Origin: Siphonodentalium dalli
Lineage: Eukaryota; Mollusca; Scaphopoda; Gadilida; Siphonodentaliidae
Length of the DNA: 64,000 bases
NCBI GenBank assembly: GCA_032622095.1
Contig: CP136064.1
Location: 3,034,280 to 3,098,279, forward strand
Direction of reading: 5' to 3'
Position 1 is the first letter of the stretch. Each line of letters opens with the position of its first letter. This document shows positions 40,000 to 49,842 of this stretch, in pieces. The position numbers were made by a program, and so were the translations under genes. The notes beneath the pieces were generated by a model that saw only the letters and a program-made list of their open reading frames with translations, had not been told where the DNA came from and did no database searches.

Positions 40000-42722
40000 G
40001 TGTACGATGATTGCGTAAACAACAGCATGCTCGTGTTACGGAAGTTTTGCTTCTGTTTACATAACACAACGCAATCAAATTGGTTAATCACACAAACATT
40101 ATATAAACGCTCTTCATTATTTCCATATAAGAAATATAGTAACAAACAACGCTCTTTATGCTTACCATATCCGGATCTATACAAAAGTCAGGAAACGTAA
40201 CGTACTGTTTATGCCATAGTTCTGTATGATATAACAACACATTCTGCCTATATTTTACTATTTCTGTGTATGGCGGTTTTTGACGGAGCTGAATATTTTA
40301 ACAGCATACCCACCGCCAAAGACAGCCCGTATCTTTAATATGAGCAATAACAGATGTTTTTTTTATTAATACCAAATGCTCTCACCATACCCAGAAGCTG
40401 CACGTTGCATGGAAAATGATATATTGAGATGTCTGCCTAAGGTCGGATTATTTCAAGAGTCTCCCGAATGTCTTTTCATGTTGTTAGGTATATGTATATC
40501 ATTACATGGTATTGGTTATAATAATTAAAGGCACGGGCGGCGTTCGTTGCAGAACTATTCATATGTGATCAAATCGCCACCAACAGATGGAATATTAAAA
40601 TATATATAGCTTTGTCGAGATGTCTCCCTAAGGTCGGATTATTTCAAGAGTCTCCCTAATGTCGTTAATTTTGTTAGCTATATATATATGTATATCAGTA
40701 CATGGAATTGGTTATAATAATTAAAGGCACGGGCCGTGTTCGTTGCAGAAATATTGATATGTGGTCAAATCGCCACCAACAGATGGGATATTAAAATATG
40801 TACAGTTTTGTTCATATGCAAACGTAATCAGCGCACGAATAGTGTATTGTCCTCAATGTGTACGATGATTGCGTAAACAACAGCATGCTCGTGTTACAGA
40901 AGTTTTGCTTCTGTTTACATAATACAACGCAATCATATTGGTTAATCACACAAACATTATATAAACGCTCTTCATTATTTCCATATAAGAAAAATAGTAA
41001 CAAACAACGCTCTTTATGCTTACCATATCCGGATCTATACAATAGTCAGGAAACGTAACGGTTTTTTCCTTTTGTTTGCACAACAAAGTGAAAACAATTG
41101 ATAATAACATACTGTTTATGCCATATTTCTGTATGATATAACAACAACTTCTGCCTATATTTTACTATTTCTGTTTATGGCGGTTTTTGACGGAGATGAA
41201 TATTTTAACAGCATACCCACCGCCAACACCGCCCGTATCTTTAATATGAGCAATAAAAGATGTTTTTTTATTAATACCAAATGCTCTCATCATACCCAGA
41301 AGCTGCACGTTGCATGGAAAATGATATATTGAGATGTCTGCCTAAGGTCGGATTATTTCAAGAGTCTCCCGAATGTCGTTTCATGTTGTTAGGTATATGT
41401 ATATCATTACATGGTATTGGTTATAATAATTAAAGGCACGGGCGCCGTTCGTTGCAGAACTATTCATATGTGATCAAATCGCCACCAACAGATGGAATAT
41501 AAAAATATATATAGCTTTGTCGAGATGTCTCCCTAAGGTCGGATTATTTCAAGAGTCTCCCTAATGTCGTTAATTTTGTTAGCTATATGTATATGTATAT
41601 CAGTACATGGCATTGGTTATAATAATTAAAGGCACGGGTGGCGTTCGTTGCAGAACTATTCATATGTGATCAAATCGCCACCAACAGATGGAATATTAAA
41701 ACATGTACAGTTTTGTTCATATGCAAACGTAATCAGCGCGTGAATAATGTATTGTCCTCAATGTGTACGATGATTGCGTAAACAACAGCATGCTCGTGTT
41801 ACAGAAGTTTTGCTTCTGTTTACAAAACACAACGCAATCATATTGGTTAATCACACAAACATTATATAAACGCTCTTCATTATTTTCATATAAGAAAAAT
41901 AGTAACAAAGAACGCTCTTTATGCTTACCATATCCGGATCTATACAAAAGTCAGGAAACGTAACGGTTTTTTCCTTTTGTTTGCACAACAAAGTGAAAAC
42001 AATTGACAATAACATACTGTTTATGCCATATTTCTGTATGATATAACAACAACTTCTGCCTATATTTTACTATTTCTGTTTATGGCGGTTTTTGACGGAG
42101 ATGAATATTTTAATAGCATACCCACCGCCAACACCGCCCGTATCTTTAATATGAGCAATAAAAGATGTTTTTTTATTAATACCAAATGCTCTCACCATAC
42201 CCAGAAGCTGCACGTTGCATGGAAAATGATATATTGAGATTTCTGCTTAAGGTCGGATTATTTCAAGAGTCTCCCGAATGTCGTTTCATGTTGTTAGGTA
42301 TATGTATATCATTACATGGTATTGGTTATAATAATTAAAGGCACGGGCGGCATTCGTTGCAGAACTATTCATATGTGATCAAATCGCCACCAACAGATGG
42401 AATATTAAAATATATATAGCTTTGTCGAGATGTCTCCCTAAGGTCGGATTATTTCAAGAGTCTCCCTAATGTCGTTAATTTTGTTAGCTATATGTATATG
42501 TATATCAGGACATGGCATTGGTTATAATAATTAAAGGCACGGGCGGTGTTCGTTGCAGAAATATTAATATGTGGTCAAATCGCCACCAATAGATGGAATA
42601 TTAAAATATGTACAGTTTTGTTCATATGCAAACGTAATCAGCGCATGAATAGTGTATTGTCCTCAATGTGTACGATGATTGCGTAAACAACAGCATGCTC
42701 GTGTTACCGAAGTTTTGCTTCT
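40000..42722. repeat. 4.63-kb higher-order repeat of array 2, truncated copy 4
   Basis: Three units and the start of a fourth are present before similarity stops at 42722, in the middle of the GAAGTTTTGCTTCTG segment. Some copy-2/3 variants are absent, so this copy is slightly more diverged. The truncation point is the junction with the piggyBac region. Confidence 0.85.
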
Positions 42723-43090
42723 TTAGTAACGTTAAAATTGTATTAATTTTCTGCGCATGTTTTATCTCTTTACTCCCCATAAGCGTCCCTGGACGCTTTT
42801 GCACTATTTCCACATAAGCGCATGTGGACGCCTCGCAACATATCCCTAGACGCGCATAAGAGCGCGTTACCAGACTTCCCCACAAGCGCCCTATAGAGCG
42901 TCACACTAGGCCCAGACTGTACTAATGAGTTCTCCCCTATGCCCCCCGCTTTTGCTATGTTTCTAATCGAGACCACCAGTTATGTCAACTCATTATTTGC
43001 CTATCTAATAACAATAAACGTGGCACCGTGTGCATCGCGCGCGACACATGCTGTGTTACTTGGGTACCATTCTAAGTATTTACGAACAAC
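42723..43090 (+). promoter_or_regulatory. 5' region of the piggyBac element with hairpin repeats
   Basis: Unique sequence begins at the array break. A TTAA lies at 42732-42735, a candidate but unproven left terminus. Three short perfect inverted repeats follow: AAGCGTCC-CT-GGACGCTT (42781-42798), CCACAT-AAGCGC-ATGTGG (42810-42827) and ACGCGC-ATAAGA-GCGCGT (42850-42867). A related CAAGCGCCCTATAGAGCGTC lies at about 42883-42902. The shared ATAAGCG/GACGC wording suggests subterminal binding sites for the transposase. That role is inferred from position only. Confidence 0.5.
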
Positions 43091-44764
43091 ATGGCTGCAA
43101 CATTTTCGAAACAGCAAGTGATCGACATGTTAATGGGAGATGATAGCGATTTTAGCGGAGATTGCGGTTCCTCGTCATCAGAAGATTCAGACGACGATTA
43201 CTCTGCCCCTGCTACCAGCGACAATGTGACCTCCATCGATGATAGCAGCTTGAATAATAACCCGATTGGCTGGTCAAATAAACTTCGAAAGGTATCACTT
43301 CAGCCATTTACCCAATAGACAGGGCCAGTTATACCAGATGAATTCGATACTGATACAGCAACAGCTTTGGAATATTTCAATTTTATGTTCTCGCCATCGA
43401 AGTATGCCGAAATAGCCAGGCATACTAACAACTATGCCAAATGGAAAATGGAAGAAAAGGGCGAGACTGATAAATACTGGTCTGATATTTCGGAACTAGA
43501 ACTTCGTGCGTACATCGGTATGAACATCATGATGGGTGTCAATGACCTTCCCTCATACAAGCAGTACTGGTCACATGATGAGTTTATCTGAAACGCCGGC
43601 ATCAGCAAAGTTATGAATCGGCGCAGATTTGAAAAAATCACAGAATACTTCCACGTCAGTGACCGAGAGAGCGAACCTGCTAAAGGGACAGATTCGTACG
43701 ATCCACTATATAAGGTTCGCGACATCATCGACTCATCACTAACAACATTGAAATCGTGTTACTTGCCTTCGCAATATATATCTGTCGACGAAGGAATGAT
43801 AAAATGGACAAGCATCTCCTACACGCAATACATGCCGGCAAAACCAATAAAACGAGGGATCAAAATATGGATGATGTACGATGCCACCAATGCCTACCTG
43901 TTAAACTTTGAAGTATACCTCGGAAAGCATTATTTCAAACCGTCTGGAAAAGGTCTCGGGTATGATGTGGTTACGTCATTGTCATCGGATTTGTGTGACA
44001 AAAATTACTGTTTGTTCTTTGATAACTATTTTACTCGTGTGCACCTCATGCAGGACTTACTAAACGATGAGTTTTACTCGTGTGGCACCGTTTGGCAGAA
44101 CAGGAAAGGATTCCCGAAGGATTTACAGCGACTGAAGAAAATGAATCGAGGTGACTATAACACTAGGCAGGATGGCGAATTTCTCACGGCAACGGTATGG
44201 CAGGACAAGAAACAAGTGTTCACCCTTAGCACGATGACTGACCCAACGACAGATATCATGGCTAATCGGCGCCAGGGAAAAACACTTTTTGAAGTGACTC
44301 AGCCGATGAGCATATTCATGTACAACAAGTACATGAATGGTGTTGACAAACATGATCAGTTGAGGATGACGTATCTCCTCGGTCGCGAAAGGAAAAAAGC
44401 ATGGAAATGCATATTCTGGTTGGTCGCCAATTCATTAATAGTTAACAATTTCATCTTGTTCAAAGAAACATCAAAGAGACATAATTCTAAGAAGGTGTTC
44501 ACGCATATGGATTTTAGGATTGAACTGGCTCATCAACTGATTGCAGGATATTCTTCTAGAAAACTCAAAGCACAAGAAGAGCCACGTGCCCTCAATATAT
44601 CACAAGAAAACTCAAACGGACACGTGTCCACACACATGGGACGCAAGAACCGATGTCGGGTTCATCTGAACTCAAAAGAAAGAAAAGAAACTGTATTTGG
44701 TTGCAAACTCTCCAATGTTCATCTATGTAAGGACGGTTGCCATTTCAAGTATCATTGTAGTTGA
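43091..44764 (+). pseudogene. piggyBac-type transposase with two in-frame stops
   Basis: A single plus-strand frame runs from ATG 43091 (context CAACATGG) to TAG 44762-44764, 557 codons before the stop. It is broken only by TAG at 43316-43318 and TGA at 43589-43591. Counting from the ATG, an acidic Ser/Asp-rich N-terminus (SSSSEDSDDD) precedes the DDE-type core. The probable catalytic aspartates are D233 in SVDEGMI, D311 in LFFDNYF and D419 in NGVDKHDQ, in the order expected for piggyBac transposases. A C-terminal cysteine-rich zinc-finger-like stretch has Cys at 522, 538, 546, 550 and 556. The protein would cut and paste elements at TTAA sites in the nucleus. The length and complete domain order suit an otherwise full-length gene. 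Both nonsense codons are explicable by single transitions, so inactivation looks recent. The TTAA-bounded repeats on either side are its natural neighbours. Confidence 0.92.
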
Positions 44765-45007
44765 ACGTTCCGAACAATTATGGATTATGGTTATGAGATA
44801 TATAATGCATGGACATCACAGAGAACCCAATGTGTATCTACTGTATATTGCTATACTCAGTTAACATTCAAACTATCCAATTATATTAATTGTTCACGCA
44901 ACACATTTCATGATATAATTTCAAATTTGGTGAAATGCACGATTTGACTCAGTTATTATTTCAAACCAAATTATAACATTCAAAAACAAATTTATTGCGA
45001 AATATTT
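44765..45007. other. 3' flank of the piggyBac gene
   Basis: AT-rich and without a gene. A TTAA lies at 44861-44864 and another at 45008-45011, where the next element begins. I could not find a right-hand inverted repeat matching the 42723-42900 region, so the true end of the piggyBac element is not placed. Confidence 0.4.
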
Positions 45008-45559
45008 TTAAAGATACGGGCGGCGTTCGCGGTGGGTATGGTGTTAAAACATTCATATCCTTGAAAAACCACCATAAACAGAAGGAATAGTAAGATATGG
45101 ACATACCTTGTTCTTATACCAATCAGAAATATGGCATAAACGGTATGTTATTGTCAATTTGTTCCCCTTTGTTATGTAAACAAAAGCAAACAAATTACGT
45201 TTCATTGCTTTTGTTTAGATCTGGATATGACACACATAAAGCGCGTTGTTTGTTACTGTTTTCCTGATAGGGAAATAATAAAGAGCGTTTATATCATTTT
45301 TGTATGAATAACCAATAGAATTTCGGTCTGTTATGTTATTTACGTACACCATTGTACGTCTTGACGACAATACACTATTTACGCGCTGATTATGTTTGGC
45401 ATATGAGTTGAACTGTATATACATTATATATCAGTACACGGCATTGGTTATAATAATTAAAGACACGGACGTATATACATGTATGTTGGCGTTCATTCTG
45501 TTGATGCCGATTTGAACAAATATAAATATTTCTGCAACGGATGTCGCCCGTGACTTTAA
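45008..45559 (-). mobile_element. Diverged, inverted solo copy of the array-2 TTAA element
   Basis: The element is bounded by TTAA at 45008-45011 and 45556-45559. The plus-strand left border reads TTAAAGATACGGGCGGCGTT. The right border, complemented, reads TTAAAGTCACGGGCG and continues CCGTTGCAGAAATATT. Internal landmarks of the array core occur in reverse order (AAACGGTATG, GATCTGGATATG, AAGAGCGTTTATA, CGCGCTGATTATG), so it is a full-length relative in the opposite orientation. About 70 bp (about 45417-45490) is extra relative to the array core. It carries a plus-strand GGCATTGGTTATAATAATTA plus AAGACACGG, which belongs to the array spacer. Confidence 0.8.
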
Positions 45560-46654
45560 TAATGGTTGCATTAGTTGAAAATCGACTATAACCAAGATCG
45601 CTATTTGCGTCGTTTTAGAAACACCAGCGCAGTTATTATTATATTTTTCAAAAATATATATGTTCTTGAATGTTTTTGTTTTATCAAATCGCTCTAGTTA
45701 TCCAATCACCTTGAAAATTACAACTTTAGAAAAATAACGGTACTTTTTCGTAACGGAATTAGTTTGACCTACCCGCATCATAGCAATTCAACATGACCAC
45801 CGGCATCATAGTATATTAGCATGCCCACTTGACCAGGGGTGGACACGCGACAGCTCAGCTACAGTTATGTATTATTGTTTCAAACCGCTTAACATTAAAT
45901 GGCTGGTGTTACATGCATGTTTCAGTCGGACGTTATGTTACAATTTGCTTGATCGAAGAGTTCACAAACTATTTTCTCAAACATGTTTGGTTTTTGAGTA
46001 AAAGGAAATATCTATATCAATACAATGTGTACATTGTGCGGTCCTTTTTCTGATAATGTTGGTATATGTTTCTGGTGTTTCTGACGTATGTGATAAAATA
46101 GTGTGTAATCGTACACCTATATACCCGTATATGGATTGTTTCAAATTTCTCTTATATTATATAATGCGGCTAAATTTTAAATGGTGATGCCATACAGTGT
46201 TTGCACGAAGATGAACTTCCAAGCACGACGTGTTATATAATAGGTGTTTTCGACGTCGAAATCAAAGTTGATATTGAGTAATTAGACAACGCGCCATAAA
46301 ACCAATGACATACACGTATACCTATGATCTAGCCTGCATCACGATTACCATTGATTTGTGCTAATAAATCAGAAGCCGTGTGGTATATACACGTAAGCAT
46401 TACGCACTCTGGAAGCGGAACATACTTATGTATGTACAGCGAATTACCAATGAATAATAATTATAATTGAATTGTATGTGTGTGTTCTATATTTCTGTTA
46501 ACTGTTACATTTGCATGTTAGTTTATAGTAATAAACAATCACAAACATCACTATTCTGAAAATATATTTTAAAACCTTACTTGAATTTCGTCGCGTTATT
46601 TTGGCTGAACGAAATAGAGGATATCTAGCGTTCTGAATTGATACCGGACAAATA
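45560..46654. other. AT-rich intergenic DNA, nothing recognised
   Basis: No convincing open frame, tandem repeat or long inverted repeat was found. The short open frames present have no recognisable domain. Confidence 0.5.
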
Positions 46655-46660
46655 TATTTG

Positions 46661-46790
46661 ATTATTTTCGCGACCGACTAGCTGCACTTTTCGCCAGCGG
46701 AAATACATTTGTTCTGGCAGTAACAACAGAAACTCATTATCGCCAGAAACAATGTACATGCGTTGACGACAAGTTGGTCGCGAAATTAAG
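46661..46790. mobile_element. Foldback/MITE-like element
   Basis: TTTCGCGACCGAC (46666-46678) pairs with GTTGGTCGCGAAA (46773-46785), 12 of 13 bases. Inside these, ATACATTTGTTCTGGCAGTAA on the left resembles the complement of the right-hand TTATCGCCAGAAACAATGTAC. The arms are therefore about 50 bp with gaps and the element is about 125 bp. No target-site duplication could be fixed. Confidence 0.5.
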
Positions 46791-46799
46791 TCCTTAAGC

Positions 46800-47460
46800 C
46801 ATATCATGAGATATTTCTGGTATTAATTATGAGAAGAAAACAAAACACATTTGCTTTGAATTGTTTACAAAATACTTTTGGGAGTTGGTGACTTTCCAAA
46901 ATAAGACGAGTCTAAATCCTGAACAAGGATCATTTGTATAAGACCTATTTTATTGTCACAATGTGACATTCGTGTGCAAACACGTCGTGGTCACTTCAAC
47001 CCATGTAATCTGAGTAAATGATGAGATTTTGTATGGAATATTAAAAGAAACATTTCAGAGCTGACGAAACGCACAATACATATAGTTTGATATACTGATA
47101 TTGAACTAATCCCAACAGAAATGTCGAAGATACTTGCTTGCCCAGGGCTCTTATACACAGGTGTCGATTTTCTCATATTACGACACACGTCCCGGCTTAC
47201 GGTCATGATCCCCAGTTGGAGCTGTCACTCCAACAGCATACCTTCACTGCGTCAACACAGTAACAGGTTTACCACCATTTATGGAGCAACGGGATACTTT
47301 CTGACAAGCCAAAACTTATGGGGAAATAGCGTCTGGTACTTGATATATGCCCGGGAACACACCGTCGGTATTATGTTATAGATGCAGGGAGATGAAGGGG
47401 TGGCTTATACAGCTAGTGTGGGAACTAAAGAGTTAAATATCTTATAAATATGTGACAGTG
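46800..47460. other. Intergenic DNA, nothing recognised
   Basis: An open frame of 86 codons (47121-47381) has no recognisable domain or splice context. I do not call a gene. Confidence 0.45.
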
Positions 47461-47514
47461 CGTAAATACAATTCAAGTTCGAAAATGGGTTCGGTCCGAA
47501 TCATTTTTTACTAA

Positions 47515-47960
47515 GTTATGACCCAAAATTCGAGCAGGGGAACACGAATTGGAACACAACAATGCACTTAAGGCAAACAAAAGTGGGGGTCGAATTTCAA
47601 TCTGAATTTCGAACTTCAATCCAGATCGAAATTCGCCCAGATTGAAATTCAAACCTATAGATCGAGTAATTTCTCGAAGCTGAGCGTTAGTTTGCTTGAT
47701 TCTCTTACGGAAAGTATCAAACATACCAAATTTCAGCTCAATCCAGCCATAAACAATGCCACTTCCCTTCGGCACCTTAATATTGAAGGAAAGTCCAGCG
47801 CCGTGGCTAAATTTTCCAAGTCCAGCAGGGGGGGGGGGGGGGGGGTCGGAAAAAAATTCCAGGCACGTATGATGGGGTGGGTGGGTGGGTGTCTCTCGGG
47901 TCCAAAAAGCTGTTTTTTCCATGTGCCAAATTTTTTTTCCATTCCTGCTATTGAGTCTTA
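47515..47960. repeat. Dispersed repeat, copy 1, with poly-G tract
   Basis: The left part (from GACCCAAAATTCGAGCAGGG at about 47519 to GGGGGTCGAATTTC) matches 49470-49550 in the same orientation. The right part has GTCCAGCAG followed by 19 G (47828-47846) and TCGGAAAAAAATTCCAGGCA. That last part matches the complement of 49314-49344. Frames through it with proline- or glycine-rich stretches are products of the homopolymer. Confidence 0.8.
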
Positions 47961-48668
47961 TTTTGATGTGTTTTGAACAGAAACAGGTCATATATAGTTA
48001 ATAGTAATGCTATACTATATATAGAGGTTATCAGTAGTTGGATCAGTTGCACAATGGCCAACAATAACCCAAATTCAACTTGATAGAACTAGAAACTGCG
48101 CTATTGGAAAATTAAATTTAATCAGGATTCCATCTACTGATACAACAAAATAAGAATAACTATGCAGAACTCAGCTGAAAATAAGCAATAAAATGAAAGC
48201 ACATTTGACCATATGAGACATGGAAATAAAGATATAATAAATAATGGAATAAAATAGACTTTTGACAACATAAAACATAAAATCTTAACAAATAAATTGA
48301 AGGCCAGTCGGGCCAGCTTGAACAATTTCAAATTGTTTTCCAAGTTAATGTGGATCAGCTTGTAATGTTGATCACAGTAACAAAGATTTTATCGTCACTG
48401 ATATCGTGAGCAAAAAAGAAGTGAGATTGGGCTATCCATCCATATTATTCCCAATTATTACGAAGCCTATTACTTCAAGCAGTGGCTACCAGCCTGCCAT
48501 TACACGCTATAACATGTTTCCTCAGTTCTGGTTTCTGAGATGCACCAAGAAGAGTCACGCGGGTATATCATGGTTGTGTTTGGTATTAGCATTATTCTTC
48601 AAACTGGGATAAACTGGGATGAACAGTTGTATTTCCACATGTTTTGATAAACAATTTGGTTCCAGCAA
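47961..48668. other. AT-rich intergenic DNA, nothing recognised
   Basis: No gene or structured repeat is evident. Confidence 0.45.
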
Positions 48669-48670
48669 TA

Positions 48671-48837
48671 CAGTAATGAACTAATTAAACGACTCCAGAA
48701 CCACAGCAGAATAATGGGTAATTTGTTCAGGGGAGAGCTTTCCGATGAATGACAACAAGCCATATTTCCAACTAAATCCTGAAAAATTACCCATTATTTT
48801 GCTGTGGTTATGGAGTCAATTAATTAGGGCATTACTG
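48671..48837. mobile_element. 167-bp TA-flanked MITE
   Basis: Arms of about 54 bp begin CAGTAATG and end CATTACTG. The shared inner stretches are CTAATTAA, GACTCCA, AACCACAGCA and AATAATGGGTAATTT, with roughly seven mismatches and one gap. TA dinucleotides flank both ends (48669-48670 and 48838-48839), as in Tc1/mariner-type insertions. There is no coding capacity. The superfamily is inferred from the TA flanks alone. Confidence 0.85.
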
Positions 48838-48840
48838 TAT

Positions 48841-49139
48841 ATCACATAGCAAATATCAAAATATCAAATAATCTGAAATTTGTTGTACCGGTACCATGTA
48901 TTCTGTAGAGTACTCAAATGTGATTATGTGACTAGATCATGTGACTATATATTATGAAAATAAATGTTAATAAAAACTTTGGCACTCTGCCTATATATCC
49001 CTAGAAATGTGATTATGTTGACACATTTCTTGATTAATGACACTTATATGATAAATTCAAATAGTATCGTTATCTCATTATGCACTGTTCTATTCAAATA
49101 TCGCGCGATAAATTATGATAATGCAGGATAATCAGCTAT
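48841..49139. other. AT-rich spacer
   Basis: Nothing recognised. Confidence 0.4.
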
Positions 49140-49169
49140 TTGGTTGCTCAGTTGATAATTTTCTCAAAT

Positions 49170-49380
49170 TTAGGGGGGTGGGTATCCAAAACTGACCGGA
49201 AAAAAATTCCTGAAACGGAAAAAAAAGGGTGGGTGTCCAAAATTGCCTGGAAAAAAAGGCCGGAAACGGAAGAAATTGGGTTGGTGGGTCCCCCGAGGCC
49301 GGAAAAAATTAAAATGATCATACGTGCCTGGAAATTTTTTCCGACCCCCCCCCCCCCCCCCCCCCCCCCCCCTGAGTCCA
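49170..49380. repeat. Dispersed repeat, copy 2, with poly-C tract
   Basis: There are two to three imperfect units of about 52 bp (GGGTGGGT...CCAAAA...GGAAAAAAA). Then come CATACGTGCCTGGAAA, TTTTTTCCGA and 28 C (49345-49372), then GTCCAGCAG. The segment beside the C run is the complement of the one beside the G run at 47828-47870, and both border GTCCAGCAG. Confidence 0.75.
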
Positions 49381-49407
49381 GCAGTATCTCAGAAAAAGTG
49401 AAAAAAA

Positions 49408-49842
49408 ATCTTGGAATTCAGTTTAGTAATACTGGTAAATTCATACATGGTTCACAGCATGAGACGTTTTGACCCAAAATTCGAGCAGGGGAACACGAAT
49501 TGGAACACAACAATGCATTTGAGGCAAACAAAAGTGGGGGTCGAATCTCCACCGAATTTCGAACTTCGAACTTCAATCTAACTTCACGCGAATCTCCACC
49601 GAATTTCGAACTTCGAACTTCGATCCAACTTCACGGACCCGCACTTTTGAGGAGCTTTCTTAATCTTCAAGTATTTTTCGCAAATTCCCCAGACCATCTG
49701 GTGTGTTAAACTCTTCCCTAAACCGAAATGAGGCCAGTCCGTCCCATTTAAATCGCGCGAGGTGGCTTCGCGCGCAACGGAAACGTCTCATGCTGTGAAC
49801 CATGTATGAATTTACCAGTATTACTAAACTGAATTCCAAGAT
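49408..49842. mobile_element. 435-bp element with perfect 62-bp terminal inverted repeats
   Basis: Positions 49408-49469 are the exact reverse complement of 49781-49842 (62 of 62 bases). The arm begins ATCTTGGAATTCAGTTTAGT and ends CATGAGACGTTT. The interior includes the GACCCAAAATTCGAGCAGGG repeat also found at 47519, and a tandem duplication of about 50 bp (GCGAATCTCCACCGAATTTC appears near 49588, and a shorter start near 49545). No protein is encoded. Flanks share only AT, so the target-site duplication is uncertain. Confidence 0.85.

Larger units (their letters stand above)
18141..42722. repeat. Satellite array 2: complex units of about 830-1105 bp
   Basis: There are about 27 units, all in one orientation. 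A constant point (the GTG of GTGTACGATGATTGCG or its variant) falls at 18307, 19376, 20478, 21383, 22212, 23313, 24172, 25001, 26102, 26961, 27866, 28771, 29633, 30737, 31595, 32500, 33405, 34267, 35371, 36229, 37134, 38039, 38896, 40000, 40858, 41763 and 42668. Each unit is a TTAA-bounded core of about 524 bp plus a spacer holding one or more copies of a segment of about 200 bp (GAGATGTCTCCCTAAGGTCG to AAAATATATATAGCTTTGTC). The number of those segments accounts for much of the length differences. The first unit (18141-18660) is the most diverged and has an internal duplication. The array is cut off in mid-unit at 42722, where the piggyBac region begins. Overlapping 66- and 76-codon frames on opposite strands recur because the units are similar; I do not treat them as genes. 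Confidence 0.95.

Noticed and set aside
19330-42885. Recurring 66- and 76-codon frames in array 2, conserved in many units
   Set aside because: They overlap on opposite strands at the same place in each unit. Several use non-ATG starts, they are lost in some units by single changes, and their similarity is no greater than that of the surrounding DNA.
43432-44353. Minus-strand frames inside the piggyBac gene
   Set aside because: Antisense shadows of the transposase, with no recognisable domain.
47473-47991. 172-codon minus-strand frame
   Set aside because: It runs through the poly-G tract and the repeat shared with 49.2-49.6 kb; no domain or splice context.
49140-49472. 110-codon proline-rich frame
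   Set aside because: It translates the poly-C tract and GGAAAAAA repeats and is part of a dispersed repeat.
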